From Albifimbria verrucaria (Eukaryota > Ascomycota > Sordariomycetes > Hypocreales > Stachybotryaceae): 64,000 bases of DNA. The DNA is taken from NCBI GenBank assembly GCA_020081605.1, contig JAHREC010000062.1, positions 2,480,001-2,544,000 on the forward strand, read 5' to 3'. Under the pieces are notes generated by a model. The model saw only the letters and a program-made list of their open reading frames with translations, ran no database searches and was not told where the DNA came from. The position numbers were made by a program, and so were the translations under genes. Positions within the stretch are counted from its first letter, which is position 1. Each line of letters opens with the position of its first letter. This document shows, in pieces, positions 13,281 through 24,766 of this stretch.

Positions 13281-13706
13281 TTAAGGTGGGAGTTCGCGAA
13301 GAAAATCCGGGTTCTATAGGATGAAGTGATATGGAGGTCCTGGTTAGGGGAGCTTAGGAGTTATGATGCTCTTAGTTGTAGTCTTGCCGTCCACGACGAT
13401 GATCTTGGTACGAGACAAACCATTTTCCATGATTTTGTTCTTTCACCCTGGCTGATGCAGGGGTTTTTCATAATGTGACTTGTGACATCCCTACAAAGTG
13501 ATCTACTTACTGGCAGCTGTGAGGCAGTTGCTAGGTGCTGTGCCGTTGCACTGACACCGACTTTAAACGAGGCAACTAATGCGGCAGCTGACTGCTGGCA
13601 TCTATGACCTTCTGTTCTTTCTTTACTATTGTTTGTATCATATGCATTGACTACAATACGTTACCGTTCCTATTGTCTCCCTGCCTCCACCATCAACCTC
13701 ACCAAC
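13281..13706. other. Spacer between HAT2 and the F-box-like gene
   Basis: 426 bases holding the HAT2 3' end and the leader of the next gene on the same strand. The leader just before 13707 is pyrimidine- and ACC-rich. Nothing else was recognised. Confidence 0.4.
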
Positions 13707-15826
13707 ATGCCTACTTTGTCTCCGGGTTCACCCCAGGAGCTCCTGAGCGCGATGAACTTCATGAAGCGCATCGGGAGCAACTCCGCCGCATCTGGCAGTA
13801 TCAGATCATAGGAAATCCACACACGCACGACAATCCAATCATGTCACCTCATCCTGACGGTGTTTGGCACAGCGTAACCAAGCCGCTCTCGACTAGCCGA
13901 CTCCGGGAAATCATTGGATCTCGTGGCTTCGATGCCGATGAGGCGGCCACCTTGGCTGATATTGTTCAGGAGAAGCTTCGTGAGCTACACTCACACACGG
14001 GACAGCCCGTATCTATGCAACAGCTTGCTCATGGTATCAAGAACCTTGCTATGGCTGAGACTGAGAGACAGGACTCAATGGCTCTGGATGATAGAGCCAA
14101 TGACGGCGATTGGGAGGGAAATAATGATGTGTTCGAAGATATACTCGGTATACCCCTTGATTTCAACTTTTCTAGTTTGCCCTACAAGGCCTGGGTACCT
14201 CCTCTAGAGAAACTTGGTGTTGACATCAGAGACTACCACACTGGAGGCTCGACTTTGAAAAAGTTCACCTTCAAAGACTGGGTTCTTGAGGCCCACTGGG
14301 ACGGCCGAGATCCTTATGCAAAAATATCCAGCATCCCAAGCCTGAAGACCTTCACAAAGGCAACGATGTTCTCACCGCGCTATGTCAGTGCACAGAACTC
14401 GCTATTGAGCTTGGTAAGCACCTCCGCGTTGAGGACATTGTCACTCTTTTCAGCGTAAGCCAAACCTTCTACTATTCTATCAGCAACCACCTATTGGCCA
14501 GTGTCAAAACGTGGATCGCATACAAAGCTCCTGAGGCTGGCCGTATCTTTCCTTATCAACTGTACAAGCGGCACCTTGTACAAGATCCAACCGGCCGAAC
14601 ATGGCGAGACGTCGAAGATCCTACGGCAGAGGCGTCTGCCGAGGCACGCGACTCCAGAAAGATCCCTGGGCTGAAGTATTTGCAAATGGTTGTCACCCGT
14701 GATAAGTGTTGCCGGGAGATGATAGCCATCATGGCTCGAAACGGCCATTTGATGCCCAAGACCATGCATGGGACATTGCTGCGACTTTGGCTTCTCATGG
14801 ATATTTCTACATCTCGGCAACGGCTAGCGTTCTTACAGAACGAAAAGATATGGACCGACCACGACTTGTACAATGCGCAGTTCTTCTTCGTCAAGCTATG
14901 TCTTCACTTTAACGATCCCATATATGGACCCAGCACACATGACTTACTTCACCTCATGATGGGACAAAAGGGTTGTTTACTTTGTGGCAGCTGCTCATGC
15001 GCAAACGGTTCACCAAGCTTGCCGAGATTGTTAAACTTAAGACAAGATACGACCTCCGTATGCCTAGCTGCGGTCGATCACTGAAGCGAGTCCACGGCGT
15101 TCCTCTTCACCTTGTCGGCGTTGGGCACAACGAGGGCTGGGGCCTCGGCACACATCATCTCCAACGTCCAGATGAACTCATCCCTCTCGAGGCAGTCAGG
15201 CGCGGGCTCGAACTTGACAAGCACCTTATGCACATGGTTATTTGGGGCTACTTTGACTGGAAGACAGGTGAAAACATTGTCCCCACTCAGGACGACATGT
15301 ATATCTCGGATGACGAAGAAGTCCTTGCGCATATGGACACCACACGCCACTGGAAGCCCAAGCATGCGCTGAAGAAGCGCTTCGCAGAGCTCACATCTGA
15401 GCAACAGCAAGCCATCATCGACGAGGACGAGGACGACCGCCTACGCGCTATGGCTTGGTGCGGCGACGACATTGATGACTATGAGAGTGACGGCGAGGAA
15501 ACACCTATTCACTTGACGACGAACTCAACCGCGGCTATATCGTTCCTCCCGTGCCCAAAGATGCGCCAACTGTTCCAACCTTGTACGATCAGCCCGGCTG
15601 GAACGCCTTTGTCAACGACATCATGCTCGAGCTACCACCCGAGATGGACGAGGACGAAGCCCTACGCGCCCAAGCTTGGCAGTCCTATCAACACGCCGAA
15701 GCTTCTGGGTCTTGGGACTGGGAACGTTGGCTTAACGATCGTGCGTCCTCTCGACCCAGCTCATCTGGTAATATACTCCAAAGAATTGCTTTGAACACCA
15801 TCGAAGAATTGGAGGACATGCTGTGA
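13707..15826 (+). CDS. F-box-like domain protein of unknown substrate
   Basis: Single-exon gene of about 707 residues after four missing bases are added: C4 at 13731-13734, A5 at 14320-14324, the TT at 14973-14974 and a base near 15508. The repaired N-terminus is MPTLSPGSPPGAPERDELHE. Around residues 210-260 lies a helix pattern that fits a divergent F-box (VEDIVTLFSVSQTFYYSIS, then a Trp-containing helix), which would bind Skp1 in an SCF ubiquitin ligase; the rest is an all-helical region followed by acidic segments (EDEDD, DDIDDYESDGEE). The C-terminal part is the WNAFVNDIMLELPPEMDEDE region, ending ELEDML. The downstream domain is not one I recognise, so the substrate is unknown. The assignment to F-box is by pattern only. 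Confidence 0.7.
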
Positions 15827-16943
15827 AGGCTTCAACGGGGCATCGTACCCATGGACTAGGATTTAGACAGTGTAATAGTAAGAAAATCAGTTATATATGA
15901 AAACGACTATGGAAGTCATCCAGCCCACTATGTGATACGAGCAATAGCCACCACTCCAGCCACGTGTGATTCTATCCTTCAAAACAATTTTCTAGTCAAT
16001 TACCCACAGTATCTCGAAACTGGTGCAGGTGCATTTTCCACGCCCCTAGTACTTTTTGCCGTCAAATCCGGTCATGCAGCGAAGCAGTTGAGGCCGCGAG
16101 ACGCATCTAAATCTCCTCCCTGTCCGTCCTGGAATATGCAACATCTGTCAACGACACACACTTTCAGAAGATTATCAACAAGAACTCCCCGTCCTTTGCT
16201 TCCAATGTCCCCGGCAAACCCTAGTAGCAGCTATACCATACGCAGCAAGCCATTGCAGATATACCATAGCTCCTCGACTCCCCGACCGGCACCCCGTTAT
16301 ACCACTCCGCCGCTCAAAGATCCCGCATCCAAGCGAAGCACAGAATCAGATGTGAAAGAAAGCAAGGTGACAAGTAATCAACGCAATGTAAAGACAAACA
16401 ATGAAAAAGCATAAGGAAAAGAATCGTGGGTAACGGATTGGAAGAGCGATCGTCATCCCCGCCAATGTGCGTGGCGAAGGAAACAACAGTAAACTGGATA
16501 GCCAAGTAAGAAGATGACCGATGTACGGCTGTTCCACTTCGAACCACCAATCCACCTTCACGCTCATCACACAAGCCCCAACCGGATGTCTGATGACTCC
16601 GACCAAGCAAGAATGATGTGCTCCCTCTCCGAACCCCTGATGAAAGATGAGGTCCCTAACAAAACCTGCCCTGTAGAGGCACCAACCCCGAGCAGCCGTG
16701 ATATAGTCACTTTTGTCTTCCAACCTGCAAAACTTGACCGCAATCCGCCTAAAATAGTATCCGACAACCTTGTCCTGGACTTCCAAAACCGATCACGCCG
16801 ACCATCCTTTCCCTCGAAAACAACAGGAAGTCCAGCAGGTATCTGCCATGTTCCAATGCTCTATGTTCATCATTCCAAAATGGCTGTGGAAATAAGGGAC
16901 ACTGAAAAAAGACAAGACCATTCGGACTGACGATGATGAAGAT
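15827..16943. other. Convergent spacer, no gene seen
   Basis: About 1.1 kb between the 3' ends of the F-box-like gene and the Nrp1-like gene. Open frames here (for example 15932-16414) have low-complexity translations and no family features, so I read the region as two 3' untranslated regions and spacer. Confidence 0.45.
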
Positions 16944-19185
16944 CTAAGGAAAGCGAGTGCTTGGCGACAGGGTCGCAAAGCGAGATTGGCTATTTATGTT
17001 CTTAAGCGGGGACTTGCTGGGAGGAGCAGAGCCACCGTTCTGGCGAGGATCGCCTCCGCTAACGGAAAGTCCGCCGATGCCGCTGGAAAGGAAAGCGAAG
17101 GGGTCGGCTTCGTTGTTGGCGTTGTTGTTGTAGAAGTTGTTGGATCCGCCAGATGCCGCGGGACCATTAGTCGCGGACTGGAAAGCGGCCTCCGCAGCTC
17201 TACTGTCGAAAGGGCCGGCAGGGTGCGAGGGACCTGATCCGAAACCCTGGTTGTTAACGGAGCTAGGATAAGCGCCAGCACCACCACCGATGCCAGAAGG
17301 CAGGAAGTGGCTGGGAGGACCACCGAAGTGCTGGTTGTAACCGCCACCGCTAGATCCGAAGGTGTTGGCAGATGCAAATGGTCCAGGTCCGGGAGTGCCG
17401 CCCATGGAGCCCTGGCCCATGCCGTACTGAGATGAGTTGTCCATTGGGGACGGGTAGCCCGAGTCGGCAACGACAGCGGCACCAGCTCGGCTGGCTCCGC
17501 AGCGAAGGCAGCAGACGTTCTTGGCAAAGTTGTGGTAACCGCAAACCTCATTGCCGCACTTCCAGTCTCCGGCACGGAAAGGGACAACGCCGCTACCTCC
17601 CATACGACCACCACCATGGCCCATGGGGCCGTGGTGACCACCGTGAGGAGCTGGGGGCATCATAGCCGGGCCTCCATAGGCATAACCGCCACCGTATCCG
17701 CTCGACTCGCCCGGAGGTCCACTGCCAGCAGCAGGGAATGAGCATCGGAAACAGGCAGTTCGGCGCTGGAAGTTAGAAAAGCCGCATGAAGGGCATGTCC
17801 AATCGCCAGGGCGGGGCCGGTTCTTGCTAGGTGGGAAGGGTGTCAGGATGTCCTGAGCGCGGTCAAGGACACGGCTGGAGGATGGGGAAACCTCGATGGC
17901 CTTCTCGTTCAGAGCTCGGCCGTTCATGCAAAGGCTTTCGGCGGCCTAGAAGAAAGTACTAGTTAGTATGTATGCAAACAAACGAGCCGTATTGCCAAGC
18001 CTCGAGAATGGCGGGCTTATGTAGAATCCACATACCTCTTCGTGAGAGGAAAAGACGGCAAAGCCGGTGCCAGTGGGCTTGTGCTGCTCAGGAGTGCGGA
18101 GAGTCCAGAAGGCAATGGGGCGGCCACCAAATTGAGTGAACCAGCTCTCAAGCTCCGACTGCGTAGTATCGTGAGGAGTCCGGACATGTGCAGGACCTTG
18201 CTGCGCTCGGACAAGAAGGCACGCACATCTGCCCTGGCATCCATGGGACGCGTAAGAACGTCAGGGTGATCCTGGGGTGGCTGCGACTTTCTGATCAGGC
18301 CACGGAGCACACGTGCAAGTGTGATGGCCTCCTCCATCGCACGACGAGGGAGGCGGGAGCCAGAGCCTGCAGATGGAAGGGAAGATTATGCTTGATCGGA
18401 GCGCTCGACTGAATGGGCTCGACTTCAAGGGCGGCGCAGATGTTGGAGAGCATCGAAGGGCCGAAGGGAAGCGACTCGGGGTGGTGCTGCTGCCAGCGCT
18501 GGTACTCAGTTCGCAAATCAAAGGTTCGCGAATGCTGGAGGTAGGGCGGGAGGACAACAGCCTTGTCGCGAGCTTCTCGGGAAGCTGAACACGAAGGTCC
18601 CAAGCATCGAGGGTAACGAAAACGAAGTCGAGGTTCTTGGATGTCAGGTATTCGGTGGCGAAGGTGTCGAATCGTGCGATAGCATCCTTAAAAGTTCCCG
18701 CATTTCGAACATGTTCCCACGTCAGGGTGGTTAGGCTCGCTAGAAAATGCGGCATTAGCTTCTAGCTTCCCAGAGGGAGCAGGATTCGGTGTTGCAGCAC
18801 CGGGGCGCGGCAGGTGCATTGAGCGGTGGGTTGGTGAGAAAGGGTGAGGCTTGTGCGCAGGTCGACTTACTGCAAAGAGGAGTGATCAGGGTGTTGAAAG
18901 GCTTCACGAGAACGCTCTCGCGGGTGATCTATCGAGGAAGGACGAGGTTAGCATGGGGTCCGGGCATTTCTTTGGTGGAAACACATGGCATCACGACGAT
19001 GCGAGATGGGTATGAGGACGAATCCTTACCTCCTCAAGCGAGTTCGCATCAAGGAGAATCCAACCGAGCTCGATAACCTCGGCAGAGTCCTTGGTAACGT
19101 AGACGCCGTGCTCATCACAGGTGGTCGCCACGTGGATCACGACGTAGCGATCGATGTTGAGCTGGGGAACCTGCTGGGTCGACAT
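16944..19185 (-). CDS. Nrp1-like RNA-binding protein: exonuclease-like domain, RRM, two RanBP2 zinc fingers
   Basis: Predicted cytoplasmic RNA-binding protein of 640 residues. Exons: 19185-19030, 18928-18871, 18739-18036 and 17945-16944. Residues about 10-190 resemble a DEDDh exonuclease fold (RYVVIHVATTCDEHG, VIELGWILLDA, TLTWEHVRNAGTFKDAI), then an RRM (SKVLHMSGLPHDTTQSELES, GTGFAVFSSHEEA) split by the last intron, then two RanBP2-type fingers: GDWTCPSCGFSNFQRRTACF and a second with a C-x4-C first pair (WKCGNEVC). The tail is Gly/Asn/Ser-rich. Three bases are missing, at 18579-18581, 18348-18350 and 18175-18176; adding them gives 1,923 coding bases. The first exonuclease motif lacks its acidic pair (His and Ala in its place), so nuclease activity is unlikely. 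The domain order matches the fungal Nrp1/asparagine-rich protein family. Confidence 0.88.
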
Positions 19186-19710
19186 GATGGCGGCAGAGGA
19201 TGGGAATCAACAACTGCAGAAGACGGAGGGTTTTGACGATTGTCGAATCGCCAGGCGAAGCGGCTGTCGGAGGAGGAGAGAGGAGAAGAGGAGGAGAGCA
19301 ACAAGGTGGAAGCAGCAGCAGCTTGTGACCGAGCCGGCTCGACGTAACGGGGGCGGCTTGGAGGACGTTGGAGAATTGGGGCCACTGGGAGCTTTGCTTG
19401 CTTCAGGAGGTGCCGAGCGAAGCAGAAGGGAAGCTGTGGGCAGGAAGCGGGCGTTGCAGCAGTGGGGGCCTCGAGCCTGGCGTGCACAGAATGAAGGACA
19501 GGGGAAGAAAGATTGTCCACGCCCAGCCAAGATGCGCAAACACTTCCCTCAACAGTCGAAAAGAAGCGCAACAGGGTTCTTTTGGGGGAAGGAAAAGAGG
19601 GAAACGTCGAAAGGTGCAAAGAAGAGAACCGGACCAAGACGGGACCAGTTGGGGAGGGAAAATGGACAGGCCAATCTATTTTTCTCGCGCCCAGGTGCTG
19701 CTAACGTAAA

Positions 19711-19749
19711 GGCAAGGCAAGGCAACGCAACGCAAGGCCAGGCAAGGCA
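19711..19749. repeat. GCAAG-type direct repeats
   Basis: About eight imperfect copies of a GGCAA/CGCAA pentamer in a row, upstream of the Nrp1-like gene. Confidence 0.8.
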
Positions 19750-19760
19750 TGGAAAAAGAA

Positions 19761-20016
19761 AGGTACCTCCTAGGTGAGGTCAGGTAGCCAAGGGTACCTC
19801 CTGGAACGGTTGGTACTATGTACAGCCCGGGACAACGCTGCGCCTGACACGTTTGTGGTTCGGCGCTGTCGGTACTTTCCCCGATGGAGGAGGACTAAGG
19901 TACCAGCGGACAACAGACTATGGACTATGGACTATGGGGACGGCAGCAGAGGTACCTCAGGGATGGTGAGGCAGGCCGGCTCAAAGCAGGTACCTGGCCA
20001 CAGTTCAAGGTACCTA
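19761..20016. promoter_or_regulatory. Cluster of six GGTACC palindromes
   Basis: GGTACC occurs near 19762, 19793, 19898, 19951, 19989 and 20009, mostly as AGGTACCT or GGTACCTC, in a 255-base stretch. A given hexamer is expected about once per 4 kb. The same motif, with ACCTACC relatives, appears singly in other spacers (about 4970, 35298, 35362, 57226 and 62706). It may be a regulator-binding site or simply a spacer repeat of this lineage; the sequence alone does not decide. Confidence 0.4.
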
Positions 20017-20251
20017 CCTACCTTGCCATGCCTTAGCACATGGGAGGAGCACAACGGCAGGGGTCTGGTCGCTGCATTTCCTTACCTCACCTCGTTTTCC
20101 TTTGCCTGGGGAGCTCCGTGAGCGCGGATAGCCGTTGCTGCTAGCGCCCACTGCACTGCAGCCTTCCTTCGCAGGACCTGCCTGAGCCTTGGACCCCTTC
20201 CAGGGTACTGCACCGTGCAGCTATGTACGCACAGAGTACAGACCGACAGAT

Positions 20252-20275
20252 GGGCGGACGGGCGGACGGGCGGAT
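20252..20275. repeat. Three tandem copies of GGGCGGAC
   Basis: Short perfect tandem repeat in the long spacer; the last copy is truncated into GGGCGGAT. Confidence 0.85.
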
Positions 20276-22092
20276 TCGCAGGGGCACCCGTCGAATCCAC
20301 CTACGATGGGGAATCAAAACCCAGGCTGACGGTGTGATTAAAAGAATTCTCCTGTATCAGCCAGAAGCACCGTCCAGTCCAGCGAAGCCTGTTTATCGGG
20401 ACAAACGCAACCATCAGGCCAAAGGAAGAGACCGGAATCAACTTACGTGCCCGTCATCGTGCAGCTCGGTTCATTTGCAACCCTCCGTCATCCGTGTTTT
20501 GCGATGTCGGCACGGGGCACCTTTAATAATACCAAGGACAAGGTTACCGTAGCGTTACATAGTAGTAGGTGCTACCCAAATATGCACCTGTCCCTACATA
20601 CCTACCTTTGTGAGAATTAATCGTCCACCCAGATCATCCCATCCATGAGCCACATTTTTGTGACTGTCTTTTTTGGTCGTGTTCTATATCACTGTCCATG
20701 GCATGTGCAGATGCCCCGGGCTTGGCAACCGACTCATGGCTCTTCTAGCAGCATCTCCCGTGCTCTATCCCGTCACCCAGCATCTACCCACGTAGCTCAA
20801 CATCCGAGTGCCTAGGAGTCAGCTCAGCGCGGAAGCTCGGCCGCGTCGAAAACTACGACATCCTGCTGGCCAACATTCAGGGCCAGGATGGCCCTGGGTG
20901 CAAGCCAGACACCCATGGAACGCCAAAATCATCCCGTTACACTGTGCTCTTGGCTCATGGGCGCTTGACTAATACTCAGCTGAGGTGGTTCCTTGCTCTG
21001 GCAACTGTTCAAATGCGTGCTTGATGGAGATTGGACGCATCAGAGACCAACCGCAGGACGTGTTGCTCACTGGGCACTTTTGGGCGGTATAAAACTCGTC
21101 TGTACCCACGCAAGATTCAACTTGTGTAGGTACTTAAGTATGCGGAACAAAAGAGCCGTCTAACCAGATGTTTATTCCTTTCACCTCAATGCGCAACACT
21201 TTAGTGCAAGAAAATGATGGGAGTTTCGACCCAGCTTTCTGCAAAACTCATACAGTCTGTATTCTGTCAGATGCACGGTAGAACTCACGCTTAAAAGCGA
21301 CAACACACAGTGCACACATGCCCTTCCCCAAATGGCATTGTGACAATCCCTGTGATGACGGGTCCCCAATTTCTTAATTGATTCGACACCCACTTGACCT
21401 GGTCTCATCGGAGCTCAATTGCCACATTCCTCCTGCTCCGTGCCGCCATATTCTAGGCAGATGCATGCCGGATGGGCCCTCCATTCGGAGTTACCACCAT
21501 CCTGTTGCTGTTAACGACGAAGGCGCCTATGCATGCAACGATGGAGGCTCAAGCCCAAAGTTCACGAATCAGTCAATCTTCTTTTCCAGAACGCCAAGCC
21601 AGACCTTGCCTTCCCGGAAATTCGTCCCCAGCTGGAGCTCCACACCTGTGACGATGCCTGGTCTATTTGACGAGACCTCTGCGACTCGTTACCTTGCCCG
21701 TATTGCGGCACTGGTCCACCATCCGGTTTGCTGAGCCATGTGGAGTTACTACCAGGCAAGGCGCGTAGCATCACCAAAGGATCAGGATCCTATCTCGCCA
21801 TTTCCATATTCCCACCCAAATCTCGGTGCTATAGCTGCATCACGGTTACTCAGCGAACCGTTGGCAACACGATCGGTGGAAGTCGGATCAGTTATATCCA
21901 AGTACATCTCCCAAACGGCCCTATGGCCCCTTGTGACTGGCAGATCATGTACCCCAGTCAAGCCGTGTCTTGAATCTCTTTCCACGTTGCATATAACGCA
22001 TCTGAGACATGTTTCTGGCTCGCTTGTGGAATGTACTGGAGACATATGAATACTGTACAGCCATCCGTGGCTACTCCTGATCATCGTGCGAG

Positions 22093-22568
22093 CTAGCCTT
22101 CGAAGCACCAATTGAGCAGCATGGTATATGGGTCGGCCAGTTGCCGACTTTCACCCATGAACCCACACCTATGAAGCCTAGCTAAGGCGATTTTATGTTG
22201 CTCCTGTCGTGAGGCCCCTGCCCAAATGTTCAGCTCCACTCCATTGTGCATTGCCTCCTGGCATTCCTTCCAGCAGAGTTCAACGTAGTGGCGTCTGACA
22301 CCGTGGACCTCGCTGAAGCCCCGAAAGCGTCGCGAGATGGACGACAAGCAAACTTCGGCACCAACGGCAATTGAGTGCCACGCTAAGGTTGCATTTCCCA
22401 GCTGCAGAAGTCAATTGGCATCTTCGACGGCCGTCTTCCGCATGCTTGGAACAGTTTAAGGTCCCACCGAGTCCATGCCGCGCCTAGAACCTTCAAGTTT
22501 GCTGCACGTGCGACTACGTCATCTCGGGTGCATCTGCCTGGGCAGTCGATGAATCTGTAGTAGGCCAT
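22093..22568 (-). other. Doubtful coding fragments
   Basis: Two minus-strand open frames, 22568-22383 (starting MAYYRFIDCPGRCTRDD) and 22347-22093 (ending LLNWCFEG), have ordinary protein composition and lie upstream of and divergent from PMP3. They are in different frames and no splice joining them convincingly was found. They could be one small lineage-specific gene hit by the base-loss errors seen elsewhere, or chance. No family is recognised. Confidence 0.2.
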
Positions 22569-22759
22569 TGCGCGGCCACCCTCAATGGCAAACTGCCTGC
22601 CTGCTACTTATTAACGAGACTCCCCAGAAAATCGAACTCGTGTTTTTCTATTTTGGATCTGCCTTATACATATTGACTTTTTCCAATTCAAAGCAATTAG
22701 AAGTCGCAAATTCCAGCACTTTCACTTTCGCAACCCCTGCAACCTAGCAAATCGTTACC

Positions 22760-23162
22760 ATGGGTGCCGTCTCAGCAGTCCTTCTCATTCTCGTCACGCT
22801 CTTTTGTAAGCCAGTAAAGATGCCATGTTAGTTTGGACCAGGAGCTGATAGTTCATAGTCCCCCGTGGGAGTATTCGCTGTGGCAGGATGTGGAATGGGT
22901 AAGTCTCGTTGGATACACCACAGATGCGTGTTCGACCATATTAACTCGGCGAAAAGATCTCTTTATCAACATCTGTCTGACCCTGTTGGGGTACCTCCCG
23001 GGACACATTCACGCGTTCTATCTTGAATGGGTGTACTACGATCGGCGCGAGCAGGCACGCGAAGGACGTTTCGCTACAGGGCCGGCAGCAGGCGTCTACT
23101 CGGACAACGTCCAGACAGGCGGCCAAGGCCAGGGATATGGCACCATCCAGCCCCACGCATAG
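22760..23162 (+). CDS. PMP3: PMP3/SNA family plasma-membrane proteolipid
   Basis: Small hydrophobic protein of the Pmp3 (UPF0057) family, which in yeast tunes plasma-membrane potential and salt tolerance. Exons 22760-22805, 22859-22898 and 22957-23162. Two membrane helices are visible: AVSAVLLILVTLFFPPVGVF and ICLTLLGYLPGHIHAFYLEW, with the family's GCGMDLFINI between them, then a hydrophilic tail (YDRREQAREGR) to residue 97. The C5 run at 22860-22864 is two bases short: seven C give the invariant FPPVGVFAVAG, five give a frameshift. The longer loss at a longer run supports under-calling that grows with run length. Confidence 0.93.
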
Positions 23163-24766
23163 ACACCTAGCAAATGCGTGAGACTCAGAGACTCGGTGAG
23201 AGATGACTTAATATGAACACGAGGAAGCGTGGAGCTGGCCATCAGCGTCACAAGTGGAGTTGGGGAACCTACGATATACCTACCTGTTTTATTGATTTTA
23301 CATGATATCACATTCAATACGCATTCTACGTTGCACTGCATTCATCGTGAGCGAGGGAAGTGGAATACAGAGTTGCGAATACTTGGTAACACATGCTGTC
23401 ATACGTACTGAACCAGAATCTTGACGTGGGGTAAGGCTAGGAGAGCTCAGTCAATGTCTTGGCTTGTGGTACAGTACTGAGAAAAAGCTCGAGTCTGATG
23501 GGCAGGGAAGGCATATACTAAATACAGTGAAGGCGTGCCAACGATTTCAAGACCACGGATAATCACGGATACAAGTGCCATGCCGATGAATGGCTGCCAC
23601 TGTCGGAGACAAGCCCTCACGCTATGCAAGGACAACGAGGTGCGGTGAGTTCCTGATTCGGTTGATCGCCTCCTGCATGGACACCTCAGCAAGCCACGCC
23701 CTGCCGAATTACATTTTCTTCAAAGCCACCACGGCTTAAAGCCTAGATTCCGAGCTGGAAACCAATTGCTGCGTCCTCTTTTCTCCCATGTCAAGGATCA
23801 GACGAAGCATATCTCCTAACGGTGCGAGCAATGGGTCGAGGATCAATTGACCCAGGGACGAGAAAGGTGCGGCCAGCAGTCAGGATCCGGAGAATGGCCG
23901 CACGACGGATGGGTTGAGCTGCAGCTTACAAGACAGGCAACGCGCCAGCCAAATCATGCACGTCCACGTCAAAGAGACGTTTTCTCCGTCGAGGTTCGAG
24001 GAGAAACCCCGCTGTCTGGTTCGGGAACAGGGATGCTGGTGCTGGTGCGTGCTGTCTGAGCCTGGAGAGCCAGCTGGAACCAAACGACTGGGCCTGCAGC
24101 TGCGCCGTCCAATCACGGTTGGGCGCCAGCGCGGCAAAAGAGCAGCGCTACTGTGACAGGTGAACCTCTGAACGGCAGCCACGACACTCGACCTCATGCA
24201 CCCTTTGCCCTTCGATGCGCACCTTCCACCCTCCCTCCCTTGTGCATGCTCAGGTACCACACAGTAACGGAATTTCCATTTCTTCCTGCAACACCCCTTG
24301 TTGACTTCGACCTTCTCTCTCTCTCCTACATACCTTACATATCCCCTACTCGTCCTCTGTTCACCCGTTGCTTCGACACCCCTGTTCCGCCTTTCTGTCT
24401 CATCGACTGATTCGCTGCACTGTGATATCTGCTTCCTTGTTCTCTCCACCGCCCGCCGACGCCGCATCCCCAACTCGTCCTCCCACCTGCCCTCGAGCCT
24501 TGTCCAAACCTCTCCCGCCAGCATGTCCTAACACGACTGCGTCCTGCAACTATCCCTGCTAGACGATCGCGTCTCTCCTCGCCCTCGCTGTTTCTGTTGC
24601 TGCCGCCGCTGCGTCTGCGTCTGCGTCTGCATCGCGCATGGCCATGTCGCTCGATGCACTGCTTCTGATGTTCCAGCTCCACTGACAGCGAAGAGTGGGT
24701 TCCCATCAACTGCCTGCCTACGCCCATCTATATACATGACAGATATACCCCGACGACTCCTTCGCC
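23163..24766. other. Spacer and pyrimidine-rich leader of the next gene
   Basis: No gene seen. From about 24270 the plus strand is strongly C/T-rich, as in long leaders of filamentous fungal genes, and it includes a short TGCGTC repeat at 24609-24630. The open frames here are low-complexity artefacts. Confidence 0.45.
24609..24630. repeat. TGCGTC microsatellite
   Basis: About three and a half copies of the hexamer in the leader of the following gene. Confidence 0.75.

Larger units (their letters stand above)
19186..22759. other. Long divergent spacer between the Nrp1-like gene and PMP3
   Basis: 3.6 kb without a gene I can support. The first part carries tandem repeats and a striking cluster of GGTACC sites (19761-20016). 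Open frames on both strands between about 21370 and 22620 have protein-like composition but no recognisable family, and are treated separately below as doubtful. Confidence 0.4.

Noticed and set aside
15932..16414. 160-codon plus-strand open frame
   Set aside because: Low-complexity translation with no family features, located between two convergent 3' ends.
19154..19777. 207-codon plus-strand open frame starting inside the first exon of the Nrp1-like gene
   Set aside because: It is antisense to a real start and rich in Arg/Gly/Lys from purine-rich DNA; no conserved motif.
23880..24524. 214-codon minus-strand open frame
   Set aside because: It is antisense to the pyrimidine-rich leader of the gene at 24767 and translates to Arg/Gly-rich low complexity.
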